From the NCBI RefSeq assembly GCF_007362475.1, contig NZ_CP041687.1:2852001-2916000 (forward strand): 64,000 nt of DNA. Reading direction: 5' to 3'. Below are positions 26,913 through 35,223 of this stretch, in pieces. The notes below the pieces were generated by a model. That model saw nothing but the letters and a program-made list of their open reading frames with translations, was not told where the DNA came from and did not search any database. This DNA comes from Chryseobacterium sp. SNU WT5 (GTDB lineage: Bacteria > Bacteroidota > Bacteroidia > Flavobacteriales > Weeksellaceae). Position numbers and translations under genes: made by a program. Position 1 is the first letter of the stretch. The number at the start of each line of letters is the position of its first letter.

Positions 26913-27245
26913 ATGCAGGATATCAATCTTAAAATTACAGATAGAAACGGGCAAATTCATGAGGTGGTTGCACCCACTGACATGTCAATGAACCTTATGG
27001 AAGTTATTCGTTCTTACGAATTGGCAGAAGAAGGGACAATTGGGGTGTGTGGTGGAATGGCAATGTGTGCGTCCTGTCAGGTTTACGTAGTTGATGGAGC
27101 AGATAAATTGCAGGAAATGGGAGATGAAGAGGATGCCATGTTAGGTGAAGCTTTTCACGTAAAAGAAAACAGCCGTTTAGGTTGCCAAATTCATATTACC
27201 GATTTAATTGATGGTTTGGAAGTGCAGATCGCACCTTATCCGTAG
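26913..27245 (+). CDS. 2Fe-2S ferredoxin (adrenodoxin-like)
   Basis: A 110-residue electron carrier. Four cysteines follow the spacing C46-x5-C52-x2-C55-x35-C91 (VCGGMAMCASCQVYV and LGCQIHI), the ligand set of vertebrate/bacterial-type 2Fe-2S ferredoxins such as adrenodoxin and Fdx. The DxLxEV-like acidic helix (AMLGEAF, EEDAM) that docks reductases is present. It lies 48 bases after the ferredoxin reductase gene with no terminator between, so both are likely cotranscribed and act together. A strong hairpin ends the transcript 23 bases downstream. No isc or suf genes are nearby, so a dedicated iron-sulfur assembly role is less likely than general electron transfer. Confidence 0.93.
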   Translation: MQDINLKITDRNGQIHEVVAPTDMSMNLMEVIRSYELAEEGTIGVCGGMAMCASCQVYVVDGADKLQEMGDEEDAMLGEAFHVKENSRLGCQIHITDLIDGLEVQIAPYP

Positions 27246-27268
27246 TCATTGGAGGAAGTAAAAACAGG

Positions 27269-27302
27269 AAGGAAAGAAAATTAATTTTTCTTTCCTTTTT
27301 TA
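27269..27302 (+). terminator. Terminator after the ferredoxin gene
   Basis: The 12-bp stem AAGGAAAGAAAA (27269-27280) with TTTTCTTTCCTT (27286-27297) is followed by further T residues. Confidence 0.8.
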
Positions 27303-27740
27303 TTTAATAGCAGATTGAGAAACTTAATCTGAGTACCAAATTTTAGATGACACCTTATTCATTAACTTTGCTTAAAGTAATTTTCAAAAGATATTATTTC
27401 AAATTTTCTAAGATCTAAAAGAATGAAACGATAAAGAACTTCAGCAGGCACCGCAACAATTTGCTTTTAATGAGATGAGTAGCTGATGATAACTAACCGC
27501 TTTGATAAAAAATAAAATTTGAGAAATTATAAATCGCTGGAAGATACCATTACAGGTTCTTTTCAATAAAAATGTAAATTTTTAACGGAAATGACACAAG
27601 TATTTTATTTATAAATGCCTTTTCGTATTTTTCTAAGTTCTCAAAGCTATTCCATTTTGCAAAATTGCAAATATTTTGGAATTATCACTAATTAGGGATT
27701 TACAAGGATATTTTTAGTAATTTAATAAAAAATATTTATC
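27303..27740. other. Gene-free AT-rich spacer before exonuclease III
   Basis: About 440 bases without a convincing reading frame on either strand. Short open stretches with ordinary codons (around 27435-27480) are quickly closed by stops, so a decayed gene is possible, but I recognise no family. No -7 element of consensus form stands before the ATG at 27741. Confidence 0.5.
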
Positions 27741-28514
27741 ATGAAAATTGCAACATATAATGTCAATGGAGTAAATGGTAGATTGCCCGTTCTTTTACAG
27801 TGGCTGACTGCAGAGCAACCGGATGTAGTTTGCCTACAAGAATTAAAAGCTCCTCAAGATAAGTTCCCCGAACATGAAATTATGAAAGCAGGTTATCATG
27901 CTGTTTGGGTTGGACAAAAAAGTTGGAATGGAGTGGCAGTTTTAACCAAATCTAAGAAAGCGACTGTCATCCGAACTAACCTTCCTGGAGATGAAACAGA
28001 TGAGCAGAGTAGATATTTGGAAGTAAAGGTGGATGACCTAACAATTGTGTGTATTTATGTGCCTAATGGAAATCCAACGCCAGGCGATAAATTTGATTAT
28101 AAACTCAATTGGTTACAGAGATTAGATGCTCAAGCTGAACTTTTAATCAGTTCTGGAAAACCAGTAATCATCACTGGTGATTTTAATATTATTCCCACAG
28201 AGGAAGATGTGTATAAACCTGAAAAGTATAAAAAAGACGCTCTTTTTCTACCTGAAGTTCGTACGGCATTTGAGAATTTAATTGATCAAGGTTGGACCGA
28301 TGCTCTGCGACATCTTTACCCAAGAGAGACAATTTATACTTTTTATGATTATTTCCGAAATGCTTATGAAAGAGATGCGGGGATGCGAATCGATCATTTT
28401 CTCCTTTCCCCTGACCTTTTACCTACTTTAGAAAGAGGTGGTGTAGATAAGAAGGTTCGAGGTTGGGAGAAAACGAGTGATCATGTTCCAACCTGGATTG
28501 AGGTTAGGGAATAG
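27741..28514 (+). CDS. xth: Exodeoxyribonuclease III
   Basis: A 257-residue DNase of the endonuclease/exonuclease/phosphatase fold that cleaves at abasic sites and removes 3' blocking groups in base-excision repair. It starts KIATYNVNGVNGR with the active-site Asn. Further on are CLQELK (catalytic Glu near residue 37), YVPNGNP, TGDFNIIP (Asp/Asn pair near 147) and the final SDHVPTW (Asp/His). The full motif set and the length match ExoA/XthA. It is convergent with the Fpg/Nei-like glycosylase gene, 17 bases between stops. The two enzymes act in consecutive repair steps, so the proximity is biologically sensible though they are not one operon. Confidence 0.95.
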   Translation: MKIATYNVNGVNGRLPVLLQWLTAEQPDVVCLQELKAPQDKFPEHEIMKAGYHAVWVGQKSWNGVAVLTKSKKATVIRTNLPGDETDEQSRYLEVKVDDLTIVCIYVPNGNPTPGDKFDYKLNWLQRLDAQAELLISSGKPVIITGDFNIIPTEEDVYKPEKYKKDALFLPEVRTAFENLIDQGWTDALRHLYPRETIYTFYDYFRNAYERDAGMRIDHFLLSPDLLPTLERGGVDKKVRGWEKTSDHVPTWIEVRE

Positions 28515-28531
28515 CAAATGCGGAGAGTAAA

Positions 28532-29254
28532 TTACTGATAAACTTTCTGCACTTTCTCTACAACGTAGGTTTTTCGTTTAATTTTTGGAGCTACATATTC
28601 GAGGACCTTTTCCTTTTTCCACTCTTTTTTCTTGTAAACGGAACTTGAAGATTTCCAGATTTTTTGTTCAATTAATTCAACTGAAGCTGATGAAAAGTCT
28701 TTAATATTACGAAGCAATTCATCAACTTTTTTTGCCGGAATTTTATTAACTGTACTTTCAGGGTGAATTTTACTTAAAAATAAGACCTCATTTCTGAGGA
28801 TATTTCCCAAGCCTGGAAATACATCTTGATTCAAAAGAACATCACCAATTTTGTTTTCGGAATATTTTTCGAGTAAAAGTTGGTGTGTTTTTTCTAATTC
28901 ATATTTTTCAGAGAATACATTAAGTTGCTGATCAAAAGAATCTCTATTATCTAATTTTTTGATTTTAACTACATAGAAGTTGATGAAATTTTTATCAAAA
29001 AATAATGAAAAACTTGCATTAACCTTTTTCGTATCATCAATTAAAAAACTGCCAAATAGACCAAAATGAACGGTGATAATAAAATGATTGAAATCGAGAA
29101 GTAGATACTTTCCGTATGTTTCAATATCTTTTAAAATTTTGCCAGAAATATCTTCAGCAAAAGGATTGTTGTAACCGCCGCTTTCAGTCACTTTCCGTCC
29201 TTTAAACTTTTGCATTCTCTTTTGGAAAACTACAAGTGTTGGTCCCTCCGGCAT
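28532..29254 (-). CDS. Fpg/Nei-family DNA glycosylase with a zincless finger
   Basis: A 240-residue bifunctional DNA glycosylase/AP lyase of the Fpg/Nei family, expected to remove oxidised bases. The N-terminus MPEGPT supplies the catalytic Pro2 and Glu3. The helix-two-turn-helix is intact (NQDVFPGLGNILRNEVLF, about residues 143-160). The C-terminal finger keeps the exact family spacing 2-16-2, but its four metal positions are W212, E215, V232 and V235 instead of cysteines. Arg227, five residues before the third position, is the conserved DNA-contacting Arg. The whole protein contains no Cys. This is a zincless finger like that of vertebrate NEIL1, so the enzyme may well be active. The start codon shares one base with the stop of the topoisomerase IB gene upstream, implying coupled translation. 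Confidence 0.9.
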   Translation of the reverse strand: MPEGPTLVVFQKRMQKFKGRKVTESGGYNNPFAEDISGKILKDIETYGKYLLLDFNHFIITVHFGLFGSFLIDDTKKVNASFSLFFDKNFINFYVVKIKKLDNRDSFDQQLNVFSEKYELEKTHQLLLEKYSENKIGDVLLNQDVFPGLGNILRNEVLFLSKIHPESTVNKIPAKKVDELLRNIKDFSSASVELIEQKIWKSSSSVYKKKEWKKEKVLEYVAPKIKRKTYVVEKVQKVYQ

Positions 29255-30369
29255 TATTTAGGCTTTTCGTTCTGTAGAATTTTCATCACAATCTGTTCTT
29301 CTTTAGTCAAACCTGCTTTGCCATCGTCAACTTCAATTTCATCTAATTCGCTCAAATATTTTTTAATAGAATTATTTTCATAAAGATTGATAATAAGTGG
29401 ATGAATATAATATTTACGACACACCGTACTGGTATTTCCCAATTCACAAGCGACCCGTTCAATGGCATGTTTGATTTTGGTTTTTTGATTGTCTTCGTTT
29501 TCCTGCATATCGATCTCCTTAAAAGCTATTAATGCGTTTACTGTTCCCGACCAGGTCCGGAAATCTTTTGCGCTAAAGTTTTCACCACTGATTTCCTTAA
29601 TATAATCATTCACCATTCCACTGTCGATGGCATGCCTCTTTCCCTCCTCATCATAAAATTGAAATAATTCTTTTCCTGGGATATCACGGCAGTTTTTAAC
29701 GGCTTTTGCAAGTTTTGCATTTTTTAAATCGATATCATGGTAAATACCCTTCTTGCCTTTAAAGGAAAATTTTATTTTTTGACCTTTAACGTTCACATGT
29801 TTATCTTTCAGAGTTGTTAAGCCGAATGAACCATATAATTTTTCATAGATATTATTACCGATTCGAATATTCGTTCGTTCCATCAAACTTACCACCAGCG
29901 CTAGAACTTTACGTTTATCTAATTTACGATGAGCAAGATCCTGTTCTAAATTGAGACGAATCTGTGGAAGTGCATCGCCAAACTTAAGCATTCGATAAAA
30001 TTTGGTATGATTTCGAAGTGCGTTCCACAGTGGGTGATAACGGTATTGTTTTCTTTTTTTTGCATCAAGACCGGTTGCTTGTAGATGTCCGTTTTGTAGG
30101 GCACAAATCCAAACACATTCCCAAGCAGGAGGAATAGCAAGCTTTTGAATACGCTCTATCTCCTCCTTATCATTTATTTTGATCCCCTTGTAAAAATAAG
30201 TGAATTTTTCACCTCTTTTTTTTCTTACAAAACCGTTATCTTCCGCATCTGTAGTATAGATTAAGTTGACTGCCTTTGCAGATTTCACCGGATCCTCCAT
30301 GATTTTGACTAATTTGGACGGAGTTATCTTGGTGATAATCTCTAAATTAAGTGGCTCAGGCTTCATCAC
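29254..30369 (-). CDS. DNA topoisomerase IB (poxvirus-like bacterial type)
   Basis: A 371-residue type IB topoisomerase that relaxes supercoils through a 3'-phosphotyrosyl bond. Two domains are visible: an N-terminal DNA-clamp part (about residues 1-130, with EIERIQKLAIPPAWECVWIC and DAKKRKQYRYHPLW) and a catalytic part. The catalytic Arg lies in MERTNIRIGN, the Lys in the KDKHV beta-hairpin, a second Arg in FRTWSGTVNAL, and the nucleophile Tyr in CRKYYIHP (Tyr320/321). Length and order match bacterial TopIB. The downstream glycosylase gene overlaps it by one base, which suggests joint expression of a supercoil-relaxing and a base-repair enzyme. The ATG at 30366 is an equally possible start. 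Confidence 0.94.
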   Translation of the reverse strand: MMKPEPLNLEIITKITPSKLVKIMEDPVKSAKAVNLIYTTDAEDNGFVRKKRGEKFTYFYKGIKINDKEEIERIQKLAIPPAWECVWICALQNGHLQATGLDAKKRKQYRYHPLWNALRNHTKFYRMLKFGDALPQIRLNLEQDLAHRKLDKRKVLALVVSLMERTNIRIGNNIYEKLYGSFGLTTLKDKHVNVKGQKIKFSFKGKKGIYHDIDLKNAKLAKAVKNCRDIPGKELFQFYDEEGKRHAIDSGMVNDYIKEISGENFSAKDFRTWSGTVNALIAFKEIDMQENEDNQKTKIKHAIERVACELGNTSTVCRKYYIHPLIINLYENNSIKKYLSELDEIEVDDGKAGLTKEEQIVMKILQNEKPK

Positions 30370-30376
30370 TTAAAAA

Positions 30377-30541
30377 TTAATTTTTGCCTCTGGTAAATAA
30401 CCATAGAATAACGGCAATTACACCACCAATCAAAATAAATGCCCACCACATTCCAGCTTTAAAAATAGTTCCGATTGCATCACAACCTGTTAACATCATG
30501 ATTGAAAGAATTGCTAAATAAAGAAATGTAAACTTTTTCAT
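30377..30541 (-). CDS. Small 54-residue lipoprotein/membrane protein
   Basis: A short open frame of 54 codons. It begins MKKFTFLYLAILSIMMLTGC, a signal sequence with a lipobox (LTGC, Cys20). A short linker and one hydrophobic helix (about residues 31-49) follow, and the protein ends in RGKN. It is on the same strand as the topoisomerase IB gene, seven bases upstream of it, so it probably leads that operon. Comparable tiny phosphatidate-like or Lmo0937-like membrane proteins are frequent in Bacteroidota and often stress-linked, but I cannot assign a family. The clear signal peptide plus spacing make a real gene likely despite its size. Confidence 0.7.
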   Translation of the reverse strand: MKKFTFLYLAILSIMMLTGCDAIGTIFKAGMWWAFILIGGVIAVILWLFTRGKN

Positions 30542-30585
30542 AATAGTAAATTTTAATGTTTATATAATTTTAATGTTTAATAGTA

Positions 30586-31023
30586 TTAAATTCGATGGAG
30601 GTCTGGTTTCCACTGAGTGATTGATTTTTTGATTTCGTCACCAGATATTTTAGATTTTAACGCTTTATCGAGCAAAGTTTTAAATTCGTCGTCATACGCA
30701 AACCTAAGTGCAGCGATTTGGTCAAATTTAAGTTGGTTTTCCACTTCATCAGAACGCTTACCAAATAGTTCAAAATATCTTTGTTTAAATTCTAAACGAA
30801 CAATTCGATTTTGATTTCCTAATGCATAATGCTGCCGAAGCATCAACGTTAAATATAAAATTAGGAAAGTTAAAATTGAAAATAAAATCCAAATCAACTG
30901 ATGGGCTTCGTCAGAGAAAATCTTCCAAATTCCAGTCACTTGCAGGATCATAAGCAAGGGCAGATAAATGAAATGATGAGGAGGATAAAATTTAATATGA
31001 TTTTTATAGTTCTGAGTTTTCAT
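30586..31023 (-). CDS. DUF6526 family membrane protein
   Basis: A 145-residue protein with an opening typical of this family (NYKNHIKFYPPHHFIYLPLL). Two hydrophobic helices (about residues 17-33 and 42-62) are followed by a cytoplasmic helical part with LRQHYALGNQNRIVRLEFKQRYFELFGKR, then LRFAYDDEFKTLLDKAL. These are characteristic of DUF6526 proteins in Bacteroidota. The function is unknown. It lies 44 bases upstream of the small lipoprotein gene on the same strand and could head the same transcript as that gene, topoisomerase IB and the glycosylase. Confidence 0.82.
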   Translation of the reverse strand: MKTQNYKNHIKFYPPHHFIYLPLLMILQVTGIWKIFSDEAHQLIWILFSILTFLILYLTLMLRQHYALGNQNRIVRLEFKQRYFELFGKRSDEVENQLKFDQIAALRFAYDDEFKTLLDKALKSKISGDEIKKSITQWKPDLHRI

Positions 31024-31141
31024 ATTTAATCCTTATCAAATAATTAACCAATCTTTAAAATTTTAGCGATTAAAAGATAATTAATGTCTTTTTATTAGTT
31101 GTTTTAAGCGTTAAAAAAATATTTAAAAATGAAGGGAATTA

Positions 31142-31210
31142 AAAAAAAAGCCGGTATATTCGAAACATGTTTACTTAAAATAAGTTACCATTTCGAACGT
31201 ACCGACTTAA
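31142..31210 (-). terminator. Long three-tier hairpin terminator after the M28 peptidase gene
   Basis: On the minus strand the stem AAGTCGGTA pairs with TACCGGCTT (one mismatch). A small bulge separates it from TTCGAAA pairing with TTTCGAA, and an inner TAACTTA/TAAGTAA stem caps it. A nine-T tract follows directly. The total span is about 60 bases, unusually long for a terminator. Confidence 0.8.
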
Positions 31211-31240
31211 CTTTACGAATTAGAAAATAAATTCTATTTT

Positions 31241-32791
31241 TTACTCAAGGCCACCTTTTCTTGTGGGCTCTTTAACTTCTGGCCATTTCATAGCTTCGCC
31301 ACTTCTATTATCTATTGGCATTTTAATTCTTTCAGAGGAAGTTTTTTCTGGGTCTTCACTAGCCATATATGTTAAGATTGCAATCGTTGCAACATTACTT
31401 TTTAAGTCATCAAAAACTATTTTGTCATACGTATCGCGGTTGGTATGCCAAGTGTAATTAAAATAACTCCAGTTCAATGAACTCAGCATAAATGCCGGAG
31501 CTCCTGCTGCAATAAACGACGCATGGTCTGATCCTCCACCGCCTGGAAATCCGGGATAGGATGTTTTAATATCTTTTGTTAATTCTTTTGGAACTGCATT
31601 TAACCATCTTCCCATATAATCATAAGAGTTCAGAAAACCTTGACCGCTAATATTTGCGATTCTTCCGGTTCCATTATCTTGATTGAAAACGGCCTGCACA
31701 TTGGCCATTTGGTCTTTATGATCCCAAACATAACCTCTTGAACCATTCAAACCCTGCTCTTCACTCCCCCAAAGACCAATTACAATCGTTCTTTTAGGAT
31801 TTGGATAATATTTTTTAAGAATTCTGGCAACTTCCATCATAGTAACGGATCCTGTGCCGTTATCGGTAGCACCTGTTCCTCCGTCCCACGAATCCAAATG
31901 TGCAGAAAGGATCACGTACTCATTTGGCTTTTCAGAACCTTTAATCGTCGCAACCGTATTAAAAGTAGGAGCAATTCCCAGGTCTTTTGAATTTGCTTGA
32001 ATTTTAACTTTTGGAGTAGTTCCATGCTTTATCATTCTGTATAATTGACCATAATCTTCTAAAGCTACGTCAAAAACAGGAATCTTCTTAGTTCCAGCAG
32101 CAAATATCTTATTCACACCAAAACCTTGAGACCAATAAGAAGACAAAATTCCCGAAGCTCCTGCCTGTTCTAACTTCTCATTTAAAGTTCTGGATGTTTC
32201 ACCCGTTGCCTGCATTGATTTTCTCCAGGTCTGTGCATTTTCTTGAGCTTCTTTTTTCATTTTTTCCAAAGATTCCGGCGTTGCAAACTCTTTCCAGTTA
32301 TACTCAGGCCTTCCAGTTGGTTGATATTGAGAAACCATTACGATCTTACCCTTGATGGTTGTTAACCATTTGGTAAATTCATCTTTGGTATTGAATAATG
32401 GCAACATCATAACCTCTGCGGTCAAACCTTTGGATGGAGTAGAAGGGCTCCACGCCAGTTGCATTCCTTCCAGCGATTTTGCGTAAGGGTAAACCATCTC
32501 AACAGATGATGTCCCTCTTTCCCAAGATTTCCATTCTCCCCATTTCTCATTTTTAGCAGATATTCCCCAGTTTTCAAAACGCTTCACTGCCCAGTCATGA
32601 GCCTGTTGCATTTTTGGACTTCCTACTAATCTTGGTCCGATACCATCCATCAACTCATAAGAAAGGGTTTCCAACTGTGAATTGTTGTAAGTTTCATCCA
32701 TGATGGATTTTACTACTTGATCTTGGGTTTGCGCATTTAAGCTGACCGCAAAAATGGTAGTGACCATCAATAATTTAGCGTAATTCTTCAT
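31241..32791 (-). CDS. M28 family exported metallopeptidase
   Basis: A 516-residue secreted zinc aminopeptidase/carboxypeptidase. It has a signal peptide (residues 1-20, cut near LNAQ), an N-terminal part with a PA-type insertion (about 110-265), and a catalytic M28 domain. The zinc ligands and catalytic residues are visible in SAHLDSWDGGTGATDNGTG (His, Asp, Asp), GLWGSEEQGLNGSRGY (Glu-Glu), FNQDNGTGRI, and GGGSDHASFIAAGAPAF (His). All are conserved, so activity is expected in the periplasm or outside. No T9SS tail is seen. The gene has a dedicated long terminator, and exported M1 and S9 peptidases lie a few kb away, which suggests a local group for peptide use. Confidence 0.93.
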   Translation of the reverse strand: MKNYAKLLMVTTIFAVSLNAQTQDQVVKSIMDETYNNSQLETLSYELMDGIGPRLVGSPKMQQAHDWAVKRFENWGISAKNEKWGEWKSWERGTSSVEMVYPYAKSLEGMQLAWSPSTPSKGLTAEVMMLPLFNTKDEFTKWLTTIKGKIVMVSQYQPTGRPEYNWKEFATPESLEKMKKEAQENAQTWRKSMQATGETSRTLNEKLEQAGASGILSSYWSQGFGVNKIFAAGTKKIPVFDVALEDYGQLYRMIKHGTTPKVKIQANSKDLGIAPTFNTVATIKGSEKPNEYVILSAHLDSWDGGTGATDNGTGSVTMMEVARILKKYYPNPKRTIVIGLWGSEEQGLNGSRGYVWDHKDQMANVQAVFNQDNGTGRIANISGQGFLNSYDYMGRWLNAVPKELTKDIKTSYPGFPGGGGSDHASFIAAGAPAFMLSSLNWSYFNYTWHTNRDTYDKIVFDDLKSNVATIAILTYMASEDPEKTSSERIKMPIDNRSGEAMKWPEVKEPTRKGGLE

Positions 32792-32919
32792 TAAGTATAA
32801 ATTTTGCGATGAAGATAATAAATTTTTAACGATAACCTCCCGTGTTTAGGGCTAAAAAGAAAATCGCGTATATTATTGTTAAATCGTAATATTTTTATAA
32901 TTTTATAAAAAAATAGATT

Positions 32920-33264
32920 ATGAATTTACTTATTAGACTACTTGTTACCGCAATTGTCGCCTTTCTTCTTACTAAAATTTTGACGGGAGTTCATATTGAT
33001 GGATTCGCTACAGCTTTGGTATTTGCTTTAATTTTGGGTGTACTCAATTTAATTGTAACTCCCATTCTTAAAATTTTGGGACTACCTCTCACCATTTTAA
33101 CATTAGGGCTTTTTTCTTTAGTGATTAATGCTCTGGTTGTATTATTGGCTGCAAACTTCGTTAGCGGAATGGCTATAGATGGCTTTTGGTGGGCATTTAT
33201 TTTCAGTATTTCGCTGTCATTAATAACCTCGTTATTTAACGGACTTATTACTTCTGATAAATAA
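32920..33264 (+). CDS. Phage-holin-family 4 membrane protein (housekeeping type)
   Basis: A 114-residue membrane protein with four hydrophobic helices and the conserved pattern TKILTGVHIDGFATALVFALILGVLNLIVTP with LGLFSLVINALVVLLAANFV and a final ISLSLITSLFN. This is the holin-like family 4 superfamily (YvlD type), widespread in non-phage loci. No lysin, capsid or integrase genes are near, so it is not evidence for a prophage. Function is unknown; YvlD-like proteins are membrane-stress linked in Bacillus. It is divergent from the M28 peptidase gene and closed by a strong terminator. Confidence 0.85.
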   Translation: MNLLIRLLVTAIVAFLLTKILTGVHIDGFATALVFALILGVLNLIVTPILKILGLPLTILTLGLFSLVINALVVLLAANFVSGMAIDGFWWAFIFSISLSLITSLFNGLITSDK

Positions 33265-33287
33265 AAAGTTTTTACGATTGAATTTAT

Positions 33288-33318
33288 AGCGGTTCTGATT
33301 TTTTCTGAACCGCTTTTT
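33288..33318 (+). terminator. Terminator after the holin-family gene
   Basis: The stem AGCGGTTC (33288-33295) with GAACCGCT (33307-33314) runs into a T tract. Confidence 0.82.
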
Positions 33319-33349
33319 AATTAAATGATATCTCTTAAAAAAAATAGTC

Positions 33350-35212
33350 ATGTATAAAATTACAAGTTCTTTATTATTCGTCCTCTTTACCACTTTTGCT
33401 TTTTGTCAGGAATTATATATGCCTAGAAATATTGTTCAGGCGTACGAAAATAATACAAGATCTTTAGATGGAAAACCGGGAAAGAATTATTGGCAAAACT
33501 CGGGCGATTATAAAATTGCGTTTCACGTAGATCCAGTTACCAAAATAGTTTCTGGTACCGAGAATATTGTTTATGAAAACAATTCACCAGATGCACTGAA
33601 ATCGATTGTTATAAAATTTGTGAACAACGTCCACAAACCTACCTCCCCACGAGCTGCAAAAGCTTCTGCTGATTTTCTTAGTAAAGGATTATCTGTTAAG
33701 TCGCTTTCAATTAATGGAAAAAGTTATGAAGTGGACTCAGAAGACTGGGAGACTTTCTATGAACTACCATTAAGCGCAGTCATTCTACCAAAATCTAAAA
33801 ATATCATCAAGATAGAATGGGATTTTCCCTTATCAAAAGAAAGTGGGAGAGAAGGACAGGTAGACGAAAATACTTTTTTTGTTGCTTATGCTTATCCAAG
33901 AATTGCAGTGTATGATGATTACAATGGCTGGGATAAATTGCCACACAATGGTCGTCAAGAATTTTACAATAATTTCAATAATTATGATGTCTCAATTACC
34001 GTTGCTAAAAATTATGTGGTATATGCGACTGGAGTATTACAAAATCCAGAAGAAGTTCTACAGCCAAATGTTTTAAATAAATTTAGATCTTCTTTAACTT
34101 CCGATCAACTAATACATGTTGCGACGAAAGAAGAAATTGAGAATAATAAAGTCACTAAGCAAGAAGCCTTTAATACTTGGAAATTTAAAGCGGATCATAT
34201 TACCGATTTTACTTTTGGACTTAGTTCTACTTATGTTTGGGATGCATCAAGCGTACAATTAAAATCCAAGCGGGTGAGCACTCAGGCAACTTATAACGCG
34301 GGAACTGCAGACTTTGAAAAATACGTGGACTGGGAAAGATACAGCATCAAATGGTTTTCTGAAAACTGGCCGGGAATTGAATATCCCTTTCCGACAATGA
34401 TCGGCTTTCAAGGGTTTGCAGATATGGAATATCCAATGATGGTAAATGATACCGCTATTCCTGATAATTTTGAAGATTCCCGCCAGACTGTCGACCATGA
34501 AATTGCGCATACCTATTTCCCATTTATGATGGGGACCAATGAAACCCGTTATGCGTTTATGGACGAAGGGTGGGTAACTGCTTTTGAGTACTTAATTGGG
34601 GAAGCTGAAAATGGAAAAGAGTTTAACGATAAAATGTATACGGATTTCCGAGTGAAAAGATATATTAATGATCGATCTGCCGAGCAGGATCAGCCTATTA
34701 TTTCAATGAGCAGTCAGCTGTCCGGAATTGGGTATGGCAGCAATGCCTACATAAAACCGGCGTTTGCTTATTTGGCTTTGAAAGATATGCTTGGTGATGA
34801 TCTTTTCAAAAAAACGCTTCATCATTATATGGATACCTGGTCAGGTAAACATCCTACGCCATGGGACTTTTTTTACAGCATGAATCTTGGCAGTGGGCAA
34901 AATTTAAATTGGTTTTGGAACAATTGGTTTTTCACCAATAATTACATTGATTTAAAAGTGACTGCGTTAAATGATGTAGGTGATAAAGTCAGTGTAGTGA
35001 TCGAAAATGTAGGTGGTTTTGCAATACCTTTTGAAATGGAAGTAACTTATCAGAATGGAAAAGTTACTAAAAAACACTTTACTCCCAACGTCTGGAAAAA
35101 CGGTAATCATTATCAACCGGAAATGGAACTGAGCGATAAAGTAAAATCCGTTAAAATTAATGGTGGAATTTTTATGGATTATACTCCAGCCGATAATTTT
35201 TGTGAATTATAA
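33350..35212 (+). CDS. M1 family exported metallopeptidase
   Basis: A 620-residue zinc aminopeptidase of the gluzincin M1 family with a signal peptide (residues 1-19, cut near FCQ). The zinc motif is exact: HEIAH at residues 383-387, then Glu406, giving HExxH-x18-E. The substrate-binding loop appears as GFADMEYPMM instead of the usual GAMEN, as in many Bacteroidota M1 members. An N-terminal beta domain with KIAFHVDPVTKIVSGTENIVYEN precedes the catalytic domain; a short C-terminal beta segment follows, and the full ARM-repeat domain is absent, in line with this shorter class. It is expected in the periplasm or at the surface. A PH-like protein gene follows 11 bases later. Confidence 0.93.
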   Translation: MYKITSSLLFVLFTTFAFCQELYMPRNIVQAYENNTRSLDGKPGKNYWQNSGDYKIAFHVDPVTKIVSGTENIVYENNSPDALKSIVIKFVNNVHKPTSPRAAKASADFLSKGLSVKSLSINGKSYEVDSEDWETFYELPLSAVILPKSKNIIKIEWDFPLSKESGREGQVDENTFFVAYAYPRIAVYDDYNGWDKLPHNGRQEFYNNFNNYDVSITVAKNYVVYATGVLQNPEEVLQPNVLNKFRSSLTSDQLIHVATKEEIENNKVTKQEAFNTWKFKADHITDFTFGLSSTYVWDASSVQLKSKRVSTQATYNAGTADFEKYVDWERYSIKWFSENWPGIEYPFPTMIGFQGFADMEYPMMVNDTAIPDNFEDSRQTVDHEIAHTYFPFMMGTNETRYAFMDEGWVTAFEYLIGEAENGKEFNDKMYTDFRVKRYINDRSAEQDQPIISMSSQLSGIGYGSNAYIKPAFAYLALKDMLGDDLFKKTLHHYMDTWSGKHPTPWDFFYSMNLGSGQNLNWFWNNWFFTNNYIDLKVTALNDVGDKVSVVIENVGGFAIPFEMEVTYQNGKVTKKHFTPNVWKNGNHYQPEMELSDKVKSVKINGGIFMDYTPADNFCEL

Positions 35213-35223
35213 AAGATGAAATT

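Noticed and set aside
32920-33264. Holin-family gene as a sign of a prophage
   Set aside because: The protein belongs to the widespread family 4/YvlD-type membrane proteins, and no lysin, capsid, terminase or integrase is near.
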